Source: a virus. From it: a DNA stretch of 24,120 bases. The stretch spans positions 1-24,120 of the IMG/VR virus record IMGVR_UViG_3300025128_004349; one strand, written 5' to 3'. Each line of letters begins with the position of its first letter. Within the stretch, counting starts at the first letter, position 1. Below the pieces are notes generated by a model. The model was given only the letters and a program-made list of their open reading frames with translations. It ran no database searches and was not told where the DNA came from. Positions 8,801 to 14,466 of the stretch are shown one piece after another. Made by a program: the position numbers and the translations under genes.

Positions 8801-10590
8801 CAGCATCATCGAACATTGCTATCGGTGCAAGCGCACTTGTCGCGCAAAACGATGCGGCTGCAATCAATTTGGCCATTGGCCGAAATGCCGGTACGGCAAT
8901 CCAAGGCGGCTCACAGAACGTGCTGATCGGCCACTCAGCGGGGAGTGCGATTACGTCTAGCGGTGATTATACGGCTGTTGGTTTCAATGCGCTGACGCTG
9001 GCAACCGGCATACGAAACACGGCGTTTGGTGTGAAGGCAGCAGCGCAAGTTCTTGCGGGTACATACAACACCGCGCTTGGCGGTTATGCGTTATACGAAG
9101 CGGGAGATGATTCTGACGGTACTGAAAGCTACAACACAGCGGTTGGTTATGGTGCATTGTACGCACTTGATGTTGATGACGGCGAACACAACACGGCACT
9201 TGGCTATCACGCTGGTCGGAAATTTGCCACAGACGGCAGCACGGATGTAGTAGACCTAGTGCAATGCACTTATTTGGGTTCTGGTACAGAGTGTGGGAGT
9301 ACATCACCAGAAAATGAAATTGCCATTGGTTATGCTACGCACGGTATTGGTAACAATACAGTCGCATTGGGTAACACCAGCATCGGTCACATCAAAGGCC
9401 AAGTAGATTTTGCGGCGTACTCGGACAGGCGCATCAAGCGCGACATCACGAACGACGATACTGGTCTGGCGTTTCTTGAGAAGCTACAGCCGGTTACTTA
9501 CAAGCCGGTTAATCCCGCTGACTATCCAGATGCAATTGCCGAATCGCGATTCAAGTCTGTAGACAGGCAAGAACTCGTCTCCCCAGCAGTCGAAGCGGCA
9601 GAAGCCGTTTACGAAGATGCAATTGTGCAAGAGGCGCGTGATGCGGTAGCTGAAGTCACACGCGAGGAAGTTCATCCAGCCATCGAGGAAGTCACGGAGG
9701 AAGTAACGATCCCAGCAGTTGAAGCGGTGTACGAAGATCGGGTGGTCGTTCACGCTGAAGCCGAGCGCACCGAAACCCGCATCACACAAGAAGCGCGGGA
9801 GGAGATTACGTCTACGCGTCACAAGCACAGCGAGAAAGAAGTCACCGAGACTGTCACAGGCGAAGAGATCGTTGAAGTTGATGGCAAGTGGGTGAAGCGT
9901 GCGACCAGCGAAGAAGTCACGCGCACCGAGCGCACACCGTTGTACGAAGAGTGTGACTTGTACAACGAAGACGGTTCAATCTGCACGCATTGCGTGACGC
10001 CAGCAGTTGAGGCGAAAGATGCAGTTGTTGACGAAGACGGTAACGAGATTGAACCGGCAGTCGAAGCGGTTGCCGAAGTTCGTGCGAACGACGTTCACAA
10101 AGTGCCGGTGATGGAGTCGTACATCTCGCAAGAGGCACAAGAAGAAGTCACCGAGACAACCACAATTCCAGCAGTCGAAGAAGTGACCGAGCGCGTGTGT
10201 GTGCGAGAAGCAGAAGCAGAACGCAAAGAGACGCGAGTGGTTGTGGAAGCGAAAGCCGAGTGGACAGAGACGCACATTGTCACACCGGCTGAACCGGCCC
10301 GTGAAGAGGTGACGGAACGCCGATTGGTGAGTGCTGCGGTAGAAGCCAAAGATGCCGTCTACGAGACAGTCACGGTTCCCGCTGACGCACGACCAGACGA
10401 TGATGACACGGTGCGGTTGGGTCTGATAGCGCAAGATGTGCAGACCGCGATGACCGAGGCGGGTGTTGAGTTCGACATAGTGAACGAGTCGCCGAATGGG
10501 AAGTTGTCGCTGAAATATGGCAATCTGGTGATGCCGCTAATCAAGGCGGTGCAGGAGTTGTCGGCGCGGGTGAAGACGCTTGAAGGATAA
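5833..10590 (+). CDS. Giant tail fibre / adhesin with Hep_Hag-type repeats and S74 chaperone
   Basis: This 1585-residue protein is probably the trimeric receptor-binding fibre. Order of parts: residues 1-165, a beta-rich head that likely attaches to the particle; residues 166-1189, about 54 copies of a 16-20-residue repeat with core N-[TVI]-A-[VI]-G-x-x-A-[LG], the YadA-head/Hep_Hag beta-roll type; an 80-residue interruption at about 487-566 (VVGMVVTGSGIAAGTSV and following); then an S74-type intramolecular chaperone. The chaperone signature SDRRIKRDI gives the Ser1197/Lys1202 dyad, with predicted self-cleavage between Tyr1196 and Ser1197, and the domain ends with RLGLIAQDVQ, LSLKYGNLVMPLIKAVQELS and a coiled coil. 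About 300 residues of Val/Glu/Thr-rich sequence split the chaperone. It starts one base after the previous stop, with no Shine-Dalgarno. Autoprocessing is known for the family and inferred here. Confidence 0.9.
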   Translation: MARIVQQGVITTSGTSYENEPIIKSDGAGEVMQWLASTGDRNITVDESSANALSLIAENTAHATQTEFTQGLTKAGLIIETTYINPSYQGGLFWRTSDNNVTKPKGGIYLKEEGSGTSMYFGTSSAFGTGINNDAIIINPTGTVTMAGPITIGSLDIGHGAGGTTNTAVGTDALDSSHASATHNTAIGSNALTGTHTAAALYNTAVGADAGKGITTGSSNTAVGAYCLDVTETGIKNTAVGNGALGAGCVNDNTAVGFEALNDFTGSSATAVGSGAAEAATGAAELTAIGKGAGATLTDETSNTLVGFNAGNTLAGESNTFMGADAGRYATSVEHCTAIGRHAMRGASSGTFPTGDNNIAVGNYALDATTTGYSNVAVGRSAGSAITTGNSNVAVGRDSLAVFTGSNATAVGSGALSLSTGAAQATAVGYQALSNLATASYCTALGYAAGQNSINASNTFVGTAAGQYLGDAQHCIAIGHEALRGATFTDATQAGAITSGNTITMDGANADIVVGMVVTGSGIAAGTSVAGVASSSANPQVFTLNQAIASTVAGGTSLTFYKNQGDYNIGIGSNTLDAITTGYANVAIGHTAGSALTNNIHNVAIGHEALNATDADGHYNIAIGSYTLDAVSSGDKNVAIGHQAGTGITTALGAVAIGYQALYSEDLDDGNVAIGYRALATQNTNDSNNVAIGYDAAHALNGGTNSVYVGYLAGGVGAIDGDDNVVIGMGAGLNAVGMSNAVLIGKGAGGTGVIAGVNNICVGLASGNDLVAGASNILIGTNAGTELTAGTENVVIGTAALDAADTESDRNYNVAIGHNVLTAQTATCEYNVAIGHSALASQNADNVKNTAIGGLAGAAIVGGSTNTLVGYLAGNDNVSGNSNTAMGNHAYAKGTASNNTVIGAYAGSSIENNPSAAAFSGADNVLVGFNAGYTLTTGAGNVLAGKDAGKVMNTGNHNIAIGYQAADGMAGDADYNIAIGHSALGGATGAASSNIAIGASALVAQNDAAAINLAIGRNAGTAIQGGSQNVLIGHSAGSAITSSGDYTAVGFNALTLATGIRNTAFGVKAAAQVLAGTYNTALGGYALYEAGDDSDGTESYNTAVGYGALYALDVDDGEHNTALGYHAGRKFATDGSTDVVDLVQCTYLGSGTECGSTSPENEIAIGYATHGIGNNTVALGNTSIGHIKGQVDFAAYSDRRIKRDITNDDTGLAFLEKLQPVTYKPVNPADYPDAIAESRFKSVDRQELVSPAVEAAEAVYEDAIVQEARDAVAEVTREEVHPAIEEVTEEVTIPAVEAVYEDRVVVHAEAERTETRITQEAREEITSTRHKHSEKEVTETVTGEEIVEVDGKWVKRATSEEVTRTERTPLYEECDLYNEDGSICTHCVTPAVEAKDAVVDEDGNEIEPAVEAVAEVRANDVHKVPVMESYISQEAQEEVTETTTIPAVEEVTERVCVREAEAERKETRVVVEAKAEWTETHIVTPAEPAREEVTERRLVSAAVEAKDAVYETVTVPADARPDDDDTVRLGLIAQDVQTAMTEAGVEFDIVNESPNGKLSLKYGNLVMPLIKAVQELSARVKTLEG
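6328..9399 (+). repeat. About 54 tandem YadA-head/Hep_Hag-like coding repeats
   Basis: These degenerate ~50-base coding repeats each encode a variant of NTAVGxxAL or NVAIGxxAG. Spacing is mostly 16-18 residues, with some longer loops containing Asp/Asn/Gly. Copies have diverged in DNA, but stretches such as AACGTAGCTATTGGACACA recur (near 8269 and 8323). In the YadA head family each repeat forms one turn of a left-handed beta-roll, so the array would be a long trimeric shaft. The array is broken once, at 7291-7530, by a different beta-rich segment. Such arrays can gain or lose copies by recombination and can be misassembled. Confidence 0.88.
9421..10590 (+). other. S74 intramolecular chaperone domain with large insertion
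   Basis: This is the C-terminal 389 residues of the fibre, predicted to be released by autoproteolysis after trimerisation. The N-terminal half carries SDRRIKRDI and FLEKLQPVTYKPV. The C-terminal half resumes at RLGLIAQDVQTAM near residue 1527 and ends in a heptad-like helix. Canonical domains join these halves by a short loop. Here about 300 residues intervene, made of repeated PAVEA-x-x-AVYE, REEVTE and RxETR phrases, with a small Cys cluster (C1374, C1384, C1387). The insert is probably a beta-hairpin or coiled extension of the chaperone. Its function is unknown. Confidence 0.8.
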
Positions 10591-10595
10591 AAACT

Positions 10596-10937
10596 ATGGC
10601 AAATTATGGTAATAGAATTAAAGGTGGCCAGAGGTTAACAGGGCCACGGAAGAAACCAACAGCAGCGGGTCGTAGGCGGCTCGAAAAAGGTATAAAGACT
10701 ATATCGAAAGGCGTAAAGAAAGCCGCGCCGGTGGTTAGGGCTGTTGCGAATCCTAGCGGGATACCAACGCGAGTTGTAAACAGATTAACACGCCCACTAC
10801 AAGAAAAAGCTGCTCGTGGTGCTGGTAAGATAATAAAAAAGGTTGTCAACAGATCTAGAGGGCTTTCACCTAAAGCTGCACCTAAAAGAAAGACTGCTCC
10901 AGTAGGTTCTCGCAGTATGCGAAGAACAAGAAGATAG
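10596..10937 (+). CDS. Highly basic protein, possible nucleic-acid binder
   Basis: This 113-residue protein has a very high Arg/Lys content and almost no acidic residues (PRKKPTAAGRRRLEKGIKT; ISKGVKKAAPVV; KRKTAPVGSRSMRRTRR). A short hydrophobic, Pro-containing middle separates two basic arms. It starts at ATG 10596, five bases after the fibre stop, with a reasonable ribosome site (GAAGGA, 8 bases upstream). The composition suggests binding to DNA, RNA or an acidic surface, such as condensing packaged DNA or acting as a virion-internal basic protein. No named family is recognised. It resembles in style, but is not a clear paralogue of, the basic protein at 12610. Confidence 0.72.
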   Translation: MANYGNRIKGGQRLTGPRKKPTAAGRRRLEKGIKTISKGVKKAAPVVRAVANPSGIPTRVVNRLTRPLQEKAARGAGKIIKKVVNRSRGLSPKAAPKRKTAPVGSRSMRRTRR

Positions 10938-10946
10938 AATTTGGCT

Positions 10947-11189
10947 ATGGCTAAAAACACAGAAACAGAAAACAAGCAGACCGTTGTTATCAGCGGTGAG
11001 GAACACAACGTAGCGGACTTGTCACAAGAGCAGGTGACGTTACTGAATCATGTAGCCGATCTTGAGAACAAGATTCGACAGATCAGCTTCAACTTGGATC
11101 AAGCTCATGGTGGTAGAAATCACTTCATGAGTTTGTTGACGGCTAGTTTTGTCGCTGAACCTGAGGTTAAGGAGGAAACTGGCGGGTAA
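10947..11189 (+). CDS. Small coiled-coil phage protein (DUF6447-like pattern)
   Basis: This 80-residue protein starts at ATG 10947; a TTG two codons earlier is possible but less likely. The pattern VVISGEEHNVADLSQEQ followed by an amphipathic helix with LENKIRQISFNLDQAHGGRN and a C-terminal LLTASF resembles the small cyanophage-type proteins grouped as DUF6447 (a short beta hairpin, 'dLs' motif, then a coiled coil ending near a conserved Ala/Gly-Arg). That likeness is from memory and unverified. It lies nine bases after the basic protein and four before the next gene. Function unknown; such proteins are typically found near fibre and lysis genes. Confidence 0.65.
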   Translation: MAKNTETENKQTVVISGEEHNVADLSQEQVTLLNHVADLENKIRQISFNLDQAHGGRNHFMSLLTASFVAEPEVKEETGG

Positions 11190-11192
11190 GAT

Positions 11193-11486
11193 GTGGGAAC
11201 AGACACGGCAAATCTTATACAAACGCTGGGATTCCCTGTTGTTGCAGCAGCGGCAGCAGGAATCTTCGGCTATAAGATTGTCTTCTATGTCCTACGAGAT
11301 TTGTCAAGCGAGATCAAAGACTTGTATACGATAATTGTCAAATTGATTGACAGATTGAATGGACATGACAAGGAAACGAACAAGCTCGCCAAAGAACTCG
11401 CAATGTTGCGGGTTGAGGTTAGCGGGCTATACAAGTGCATGGGGGTAACAAAAAAACCAGTAAATGAAAAACGACGTAATGAGTAG
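11193..11486 (+). CDS. Small membrane protein with coiled coil (holin- or i-spanin-like)
   Basis: This 97-residue protein starts at GTG 11193; a strong AAGGAGG lies 17 bases upstream, too far for ideal use. LIQTLGFPVVAAAAAGIFGY and the following residues IVFYVL form one transmembrane segment (about residues 8-35). After it comes a charged amphipathic helix up to about residue 80 with heptad-like leucines (IVKLIDRLNGHDKETNKLAK), then a basic tail. The N-terminal 'LIQTLGFP' plus single helix is reminiscent of BhlA/UviB-type holin-like proteins. Alternatively, it could be an inner-membrane spanin, because the next gene overlaps it by 23 bases and encodes a tiny lipoprotein. Positive charge after the membrane segment argues for a cytoplasmic C-terminus, which favours the holin-like reading. 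Confidence 0.7.
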   Translation: MGTDTANLIQTLGFPVVAAAAAGIFGYKIVFYVLRDLSSEIKDLYTIIVKLIDRLNGHDKETNKLAKELAMLRVEVSGLYKCMGVTKKPVNEKRRNE

Positions 11487-11634
11487 AGAAGCAAAAGATG
11501 TTATTTATATACTGGCAATCCTTGGGAGCATTTTGTTGTTTCTCATGTTGGTAGGTTGCAAGTCGTTGCCCGGCAATCTTGAGATTGATACACCGTTTAT
11601 TGACATAGAATACGAAGGGAAAACAAATGCCTAA
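11464..11634 (+). CDS. Tiny lipoprotein (possible o-spanin)
   Basis: This 56-residue protein has a classic lipoprotein signal: a charged N-terminus (MKNDVMSREAKD), a hydrophobic core (VIYILAILGSILLFLM) and a lipobox LVGC with Cys32 as the predicted lipidated residue. The mature part would be only 25 residues, acidic and with two prolines (SLPGNLEIDTPF). Lysine rather than Asp follows the Cys, consistent with outer-membrane sorting under the Escherichia coli rule. The gene overlaps the upstream membrane-protein gene by 23 bases and the downstream gene by 8. A small outer-membrane spanin (Rz1-like) is the natural guess, although it is less proline-rich than Rz1. ATG 11479 is an alternative start. 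Confidence 0.75.
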   Translation: MKNDVMSREAKDVIYILAILGSILLFLMLVGCKSLPGNLEIDTPFIDIEYEGKTNA

Positions 11635-12607
11635 TGTTGGAGGAGTACAATATCCATACACGCCACAGGGCGTAGCAGCTGCGGAACAAGCGCAACGGCA
11701 GATACAAAAGACAGGCCCATACATACCACAACCAACTGCTGGTCTTGATCCTGCTCGTATGTCGCCGCCCTTAACGAGTCCATCGCACCCAATGGCTCAA
11801 CGCCAAGTGCCAGACTTACAACCAGCAAAAGAAAATTACAATGCAATGAATTTCTATGGTTGGCGCGGTCAGGCTGGCAATCCCTTATCACCAAGGACTA
11901 AAGCCCCGACATATGAAGACAGATACACCATGCAATCTGATCCGAATAGATGGACAAGCGGCGCAGCAATGAGAGGTCAGTATAATTATAGAAATAGTCC
12001 GTCTAATCCTGCGGTACAGAGATCAGTACAAGATTTACAACCATACAATGATCCACCAATACAAGGCACAATGTCGGGTCAAGGTATTTTGGGAACACTT
12101 GGTTATAGTAACGAAGCTATGCCATCAAGACAGGATTTAAGCAATGTAGTTGCTTATGGTGATTCTGGTTTGAGGTATGGGGATAATCGCATAGTCTTTA
12201 GCCGACCACAATTACTAGGAGGCCCATCAAGTCCTTGGTATCAACCTATTGCACAAGCTCCTAGAGGTCGGACGATTGAGACAACTGATCCCGGTGTAGG
12301 TTATGGTAATAGTCCATCCAATCCCAATTGGGGTCAGGAGAGGGGTGGTTCAGTAGGTAGAATGGGGCCAATGAATGCTCCAGTCAGCGCAAACTATAGT
12401 GCGATAAGCCCGTCAAACAGGATTGCTGGTAACATTGCGGCGGTAATGCAAGGTAGAACGGGGCCAAGTCCCGGCGTTACCCCACACTTAAATCAGTCAG
12501 GTAGACTCGAAAGTCCACCTAATGCGCGACCGTGGACAGGCTTTGGCCCAACAGGGCAACCCGTACCAAGCAGACAACCCGTACAAAAAGGGATACCTAG
12601 AGGATAA
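11627..12607 (+). CDS. Disordered Pro/Ser/Asn/Gly/Gln-rich protein
   Basis: This 326-residue protein is low in Leu, Lys and Cys and rich in Pro, Ser, Gly, Asn, Gln and Arg, with many Tyr and Trp scattered through it, and is probably largely unfolded. A phrase recurs: SPSHPMAQRQVPDLQP (from about 11780), SPSNPAVQRSVQDLQP (from about 11998) and NSPSNPNWGQ (about 12310). No signal peptide, membrane helix or catalytic motif is seen. The ATG overlaps the lipoprotein stop by 8 bases, and the stop is followed two bases later by the histone-like gene. No family recognised. A structural linker, minor virion protein or RNA-binding disordered protein is possible. Unbiased codon use throughout and a long uninterrupted frame support it as real. 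Confidence 0.72.
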   Translation: MPNVGGVQYPYTPQGVAAAEQAQRQIQKTGPYIPQPTAGLDPARMSPPLTSPSHPMAQRQVPDLQPAKENYNAMNFYGWRGQAGNPLSPRTKAPTYEDRYTMQSDPNRWTSGAAMRGQYNYRNSPSNPAVQRSVQDLQPYNDPPIQGTMSGQGILGTLGYSNEAMPSRQDLSNVVAYGDSGLRYGDNRIVFSRPQLLGGPSSPWYQPIAQAPRGRTIETTDPGVGYGNSPSNPNWGQERGGSVGRMGPMNAPVSANYSAISPSNRIAGNIAAVMQGRTGPSPGVTPHLNQSGRLESPPNARPWTGFGPTGQPVPSRQPVQKGIPRG

Positions 12608-12609
12608 TT

Positions 12610-13731
12610 ATGGCATACAAAAGAAAAAAAGGCGGACAAGCTTTAATGGAGATGTCTCGCAAGAGTGGTCAACGCAAACGTGCGACAGCAAAGAAATTGC
12701 GTGATCAAGTTAGGCGTAATGTTGCAGCGGGTTCTAAAACTCCTGCTCAACGCGCTAGTTCCAAGGCTGCGGTAACTAAACGTGGTGGTACAACAATAAC
12801 GTACAAACCAAAGCCCAGTCCACACCTAAAGCCAGCGACCAAGAAAGCAGCCAAGAAAGCAGCACCAAAGTCTGTTGTTAAAAAAGCTGCACCAAAACCT
12901 GCTGCAAAAAAGACTGCACCAAAGAAATTAACAGATAAAGAGCGTAAACTAAAGTTGCAACGATTGCGGAATCAAATGTCTGAAGCTCGTGGTATGTCCA
13001 AGCTTGCGGGAGATCAAGTTAAAGACATAGATTGGGCAAGAGATGTATTTATTGGAGGTGCTACAACAGCAATTCCCGGTAGTGGCGCATTGAAGTTAGC
13101 TGGTGGTGCAGTAAAACTAGGTAAAGCAGGACTAGCTCTTGCTAGAGCTAAAACAGCGTCTGGAGCTAAAAAAGCACTTACTGGTGTTAAGGCTGGCGTA
13201 AAAGCAACAGGCGAAGCTGCAAAGAAAGCTACCACAGCCACAAAACGTGGCGCGAGAAAAGCTAGAGTTGGCTTGAAGAAAGCTGATCGCAAGTTGTTGA
13301 AAGCTCAAGGATTGAGCCGTCAAGGTGGTAAAGTCCGCAAGATCAAAGAGCCGAATCCATTTGGTAAAAATGCTGCTAAAGGATCGAAGCCCAAACCGAA
13401 AGCCAAGTCCGGCAAAAAGAATCCTTTTGCGGGATCAGCCAAGCCAAAGGCCAAAGGCAAACAACTGGATGAACACGTTAAGGCACGACGTAAATCCATG
13501 CAGCAGGATGAACACATTAAAGCACGGCGCAAAGCTAGAGCGAAGGCAACTAAAGCTAAAAACGATCCCGGCAAACTTGCTGATGAATTGGCACAATCAA
13601 AGAAAGCAATCAAGCCGATAAACAAACCTTACAAAACGCCTGCCACGCACCCGCTCAAGTCTTGGAAAGCACCTGCCACAAAGAAGGCCAAGAAAAAGGC
13701 AGCTAAAAAAGCCAAGAAAAAGAAGAAATGA
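12610..13731 (+). CDS. Histone H1-like Lys/Ala-rich protein
   Basis: This 373-residue protein is dominated by Lys, Ala, Arg and Pro. The N-terminal basic arm (residues 1-110) carries H1-tail-like phrases (KPATKKAAKKAAPK; VVKKAAPKPAAKKTAPKK). A less charged central region (about 135-185) has a Gly/Ala-rich hydrophobic stretch, VFIGGATTAIPGSGALKLAG, that could insert in a membrane. It then returns to KKA and RKA repeats, includes a near-tandem pair LDEHVKARRKSM / QDEHIKARRKARA, and ends in KKAAKKAKKKKK. A ribosome site AGAGGA precedes ATG 12610. Likely roles are DNA condensation in the capsid or on host DNA. This combination of H1-like arms and a hydrophobic core is not a family I can name. Confidence 0.75.
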   Translation: MAYKRKKGGQALMEMSRKSGQRKRATAKKLRDQVRRNVAAGSKTPAQRASSKAAVTKRGGTTITYKPKPSPHLKPATKKAAKKAAPKSVVKKAAPKPAAKKTAPKKLTDKERKLKLQRLRNQMSEARGMSKLAGDQVKDIDWARDVFIGGATTAIPGSGALKLAGGAVKLGKAGLALARAKTASGAKKALTGVKAGVKATGEAAKKATTATKRGARKARVGLKKADRKLLKAQGLSRQGGKVRKIKEPNPFGKNAAKGSKPKPKAKSGKKNPFAGSAKPKAKGKQLDEHVKARRKSMQQDEHIKARRKARAKATKAKNDPGKLADELAQSKKAIKPINKPYKTPATHPLKSWKAPATKKAKKKAAKKAKKKKK

Positions 13732-13886
13732 CCGAGAGACAACAACTGGATGAGTTCACTCGTAGAGTTTGTCACGCAGTTGAGTATTCCGAACAGGAAT
13801 TGGACTTGACTTTGGAGCAAATGATTGGTGTAATAGAAGTTGCCAAGCAAATGTTAGTTGAGCGATTTTTACATGAACCTAGATGA
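13728..13886 (+). CDS. Short helical protein of unknown function
   Basis: This 52-residue protein starts at the ATG of an ATGA overlap with the histone-like gene's stop, a typical coupled junction. It is largely amphipathic helix with balanced charge (MTERQQLDEFTRRVCHAVEY; LEQMIGVIEVAKQMLVERFL). It ends at TGA 13884-13886, overlapping the next start by 14 bases. No family recognised. Its tight placement in a run of overlapping small genes is the main support. Confidence 0.6.
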   Translation: MTERQQLDEFTRRVCHAVEYSEQELDLTLEQMIGVIEVAKQMLVERFLHEPR

Positions 13887-14025
13887 TATAAAAGTCCTTG
13901 CGGCTTCGGTCTCAGGATTAGGAAACTGGTTACTTGAAATTGATATTTTATTAAAAGTTGCAATCAGTCTAGTAACGCTATTGTATATTGCACTTAAAGT
14001 GCAGGAGTTATTGAGGAAAAGATAA
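13873..14025 (+). CDS. Small single-span membrane protein
   Basis: This 50-residue protein has an N-terminal amphipathic part (MNLDDIKVLAASVSGLGNWL), one hydrophobic segment (LLKVAISLVTLLYIAL, about residues 26-41) and a basic end (VQELLRKR). It overlaps the upstream gene by 14 bases and shares one base with the downstream holin-like gene (TAATG). The size and company suggest a holin, antiholin or other lysis accessory. Positive charge after the membrane segment suggests a cytoplasmic C-terminus. No specific family recognised. Confidence 0.62.
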   Translation: MNLDDIKVLAASVSGLGNWLLEIDILLKVAISLVTLLYIALKVQELLRKR

Positions 14026-14198
14026 TGCTATCAGGAAAGAAAACATATATGACGGCAGTTGGCGGGATACTCGCGGCTGTGGGTGCTTATTTCTCCGGTG
14101 AAATGGAGATGGGCGTGATGATAAACGTGGTGATCACATCGTTACTGGCAGTCTTTCTGCGGAAAGGTGTGAAGAGCGACACGAATGGGGGTAGTTAA
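14025..14198 (+). CDS. Holin-like two-segment membrane protein
   Basis: This 57-residue protein has two hydrophobic stretches (YMTAVGGILAAVGAYFSG, about residues 8-25, and VMINVVITSLLAVFLRKG, about 31-48), joined by a short acidic turn, with basic residues at the N-terminus (GKKTY) and after the second segment. The KKTY...G-Y-x-x-G...LRKG layout recalls the small phage membrane proteins often found in lysis cassettes. The ATG is in a TAATG overlap with the previous gene and has GAGG 8 bases upstream, one of the better ribosome sites in the window. It is most likely a holin, or a membrane accessory of the lysis module. Confidence 0.72.
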   Translation: MLSGKKTYMTAVGGILAAVGAYFSGEMEMGVMINVVITSLLAVFLRKGVKSDTNGGS

Positions 14199-14466
14199 AC
14201 TACTTGCAGCGTTGTTTAAGGCCATACCGTCATTGGAACGGTTGGTCTATAAACTTGCAGACGCCTTGAAGGAAGCCAATGCAAAGAATCGGCTGGAAGA
14301 CAAGTTGGGCCACATTGATGCTCTTATCGATGGTGAGCGCGTGCAGCACGCCACAGTTGGAGGGGGTAAAGGAGTTAAGCCAACATCCACAGTTTCAAAA
14401 GGCAAAGGAAGCGGCACCAGAGTTCACAAGGGCCGCACTAAAAAAGGTAGCAAAACTGGAGTATGA
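14185..14466 (+). CDS. Small helical protein with basic tail, lysis-cassette neighbour
   Basis: This 93-residue protein begins with an amphipathic helix (VVKLLAALFKAIPSLERLVY, then KLADALKEANAKNRLEDKLG) and ends in a low-complexity Gly/Lys/Ser/Thr tail (TKKGSKTGV). Small proteins with an 'LLaaLfkaIPsLe' start are commonly found directly after holin-like genes in podoviruses, but their function is unknown. There is no clear transmembrane segment; the first helix could lie on the membrane. It overlaps the upstream gene by 14 bases and the downstream one by 4 (ATGA-type). A spanin or holin partner is possible, but no signal peptide is seen. Confidence 0.7.
   Translation: MGVVKLLAALFKAIPSLERLVYKLADALKEANAKNRLEDKLGHIDALIDGERVQHATVGGGKGVKPTSTVSKGKGSGTRVHKGRTKKGSKTGV

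Noticed and set aside
6328-9399. Regular ~50-base repeats as a CRISPR array
   Set aside because: Repeats are degenerate, have no spacers, and lie in one continuous open frame encoding Hep_Hag-like repeats.
9976-10434. 152-codon minus-strand frame rich in Phe, His, Arg and Cys
   Set aside because: It is a shadow of the Glu/Val/Thr repeats in the chaperone insertion. The composition is the complement of GAA/GTC-type codons.
11149-11334. 61-codon + frame overlapping the small membrane protein
   Set aside because: It overlaps two better-supported genes and encodes no recognisable membrane or helical pattern.
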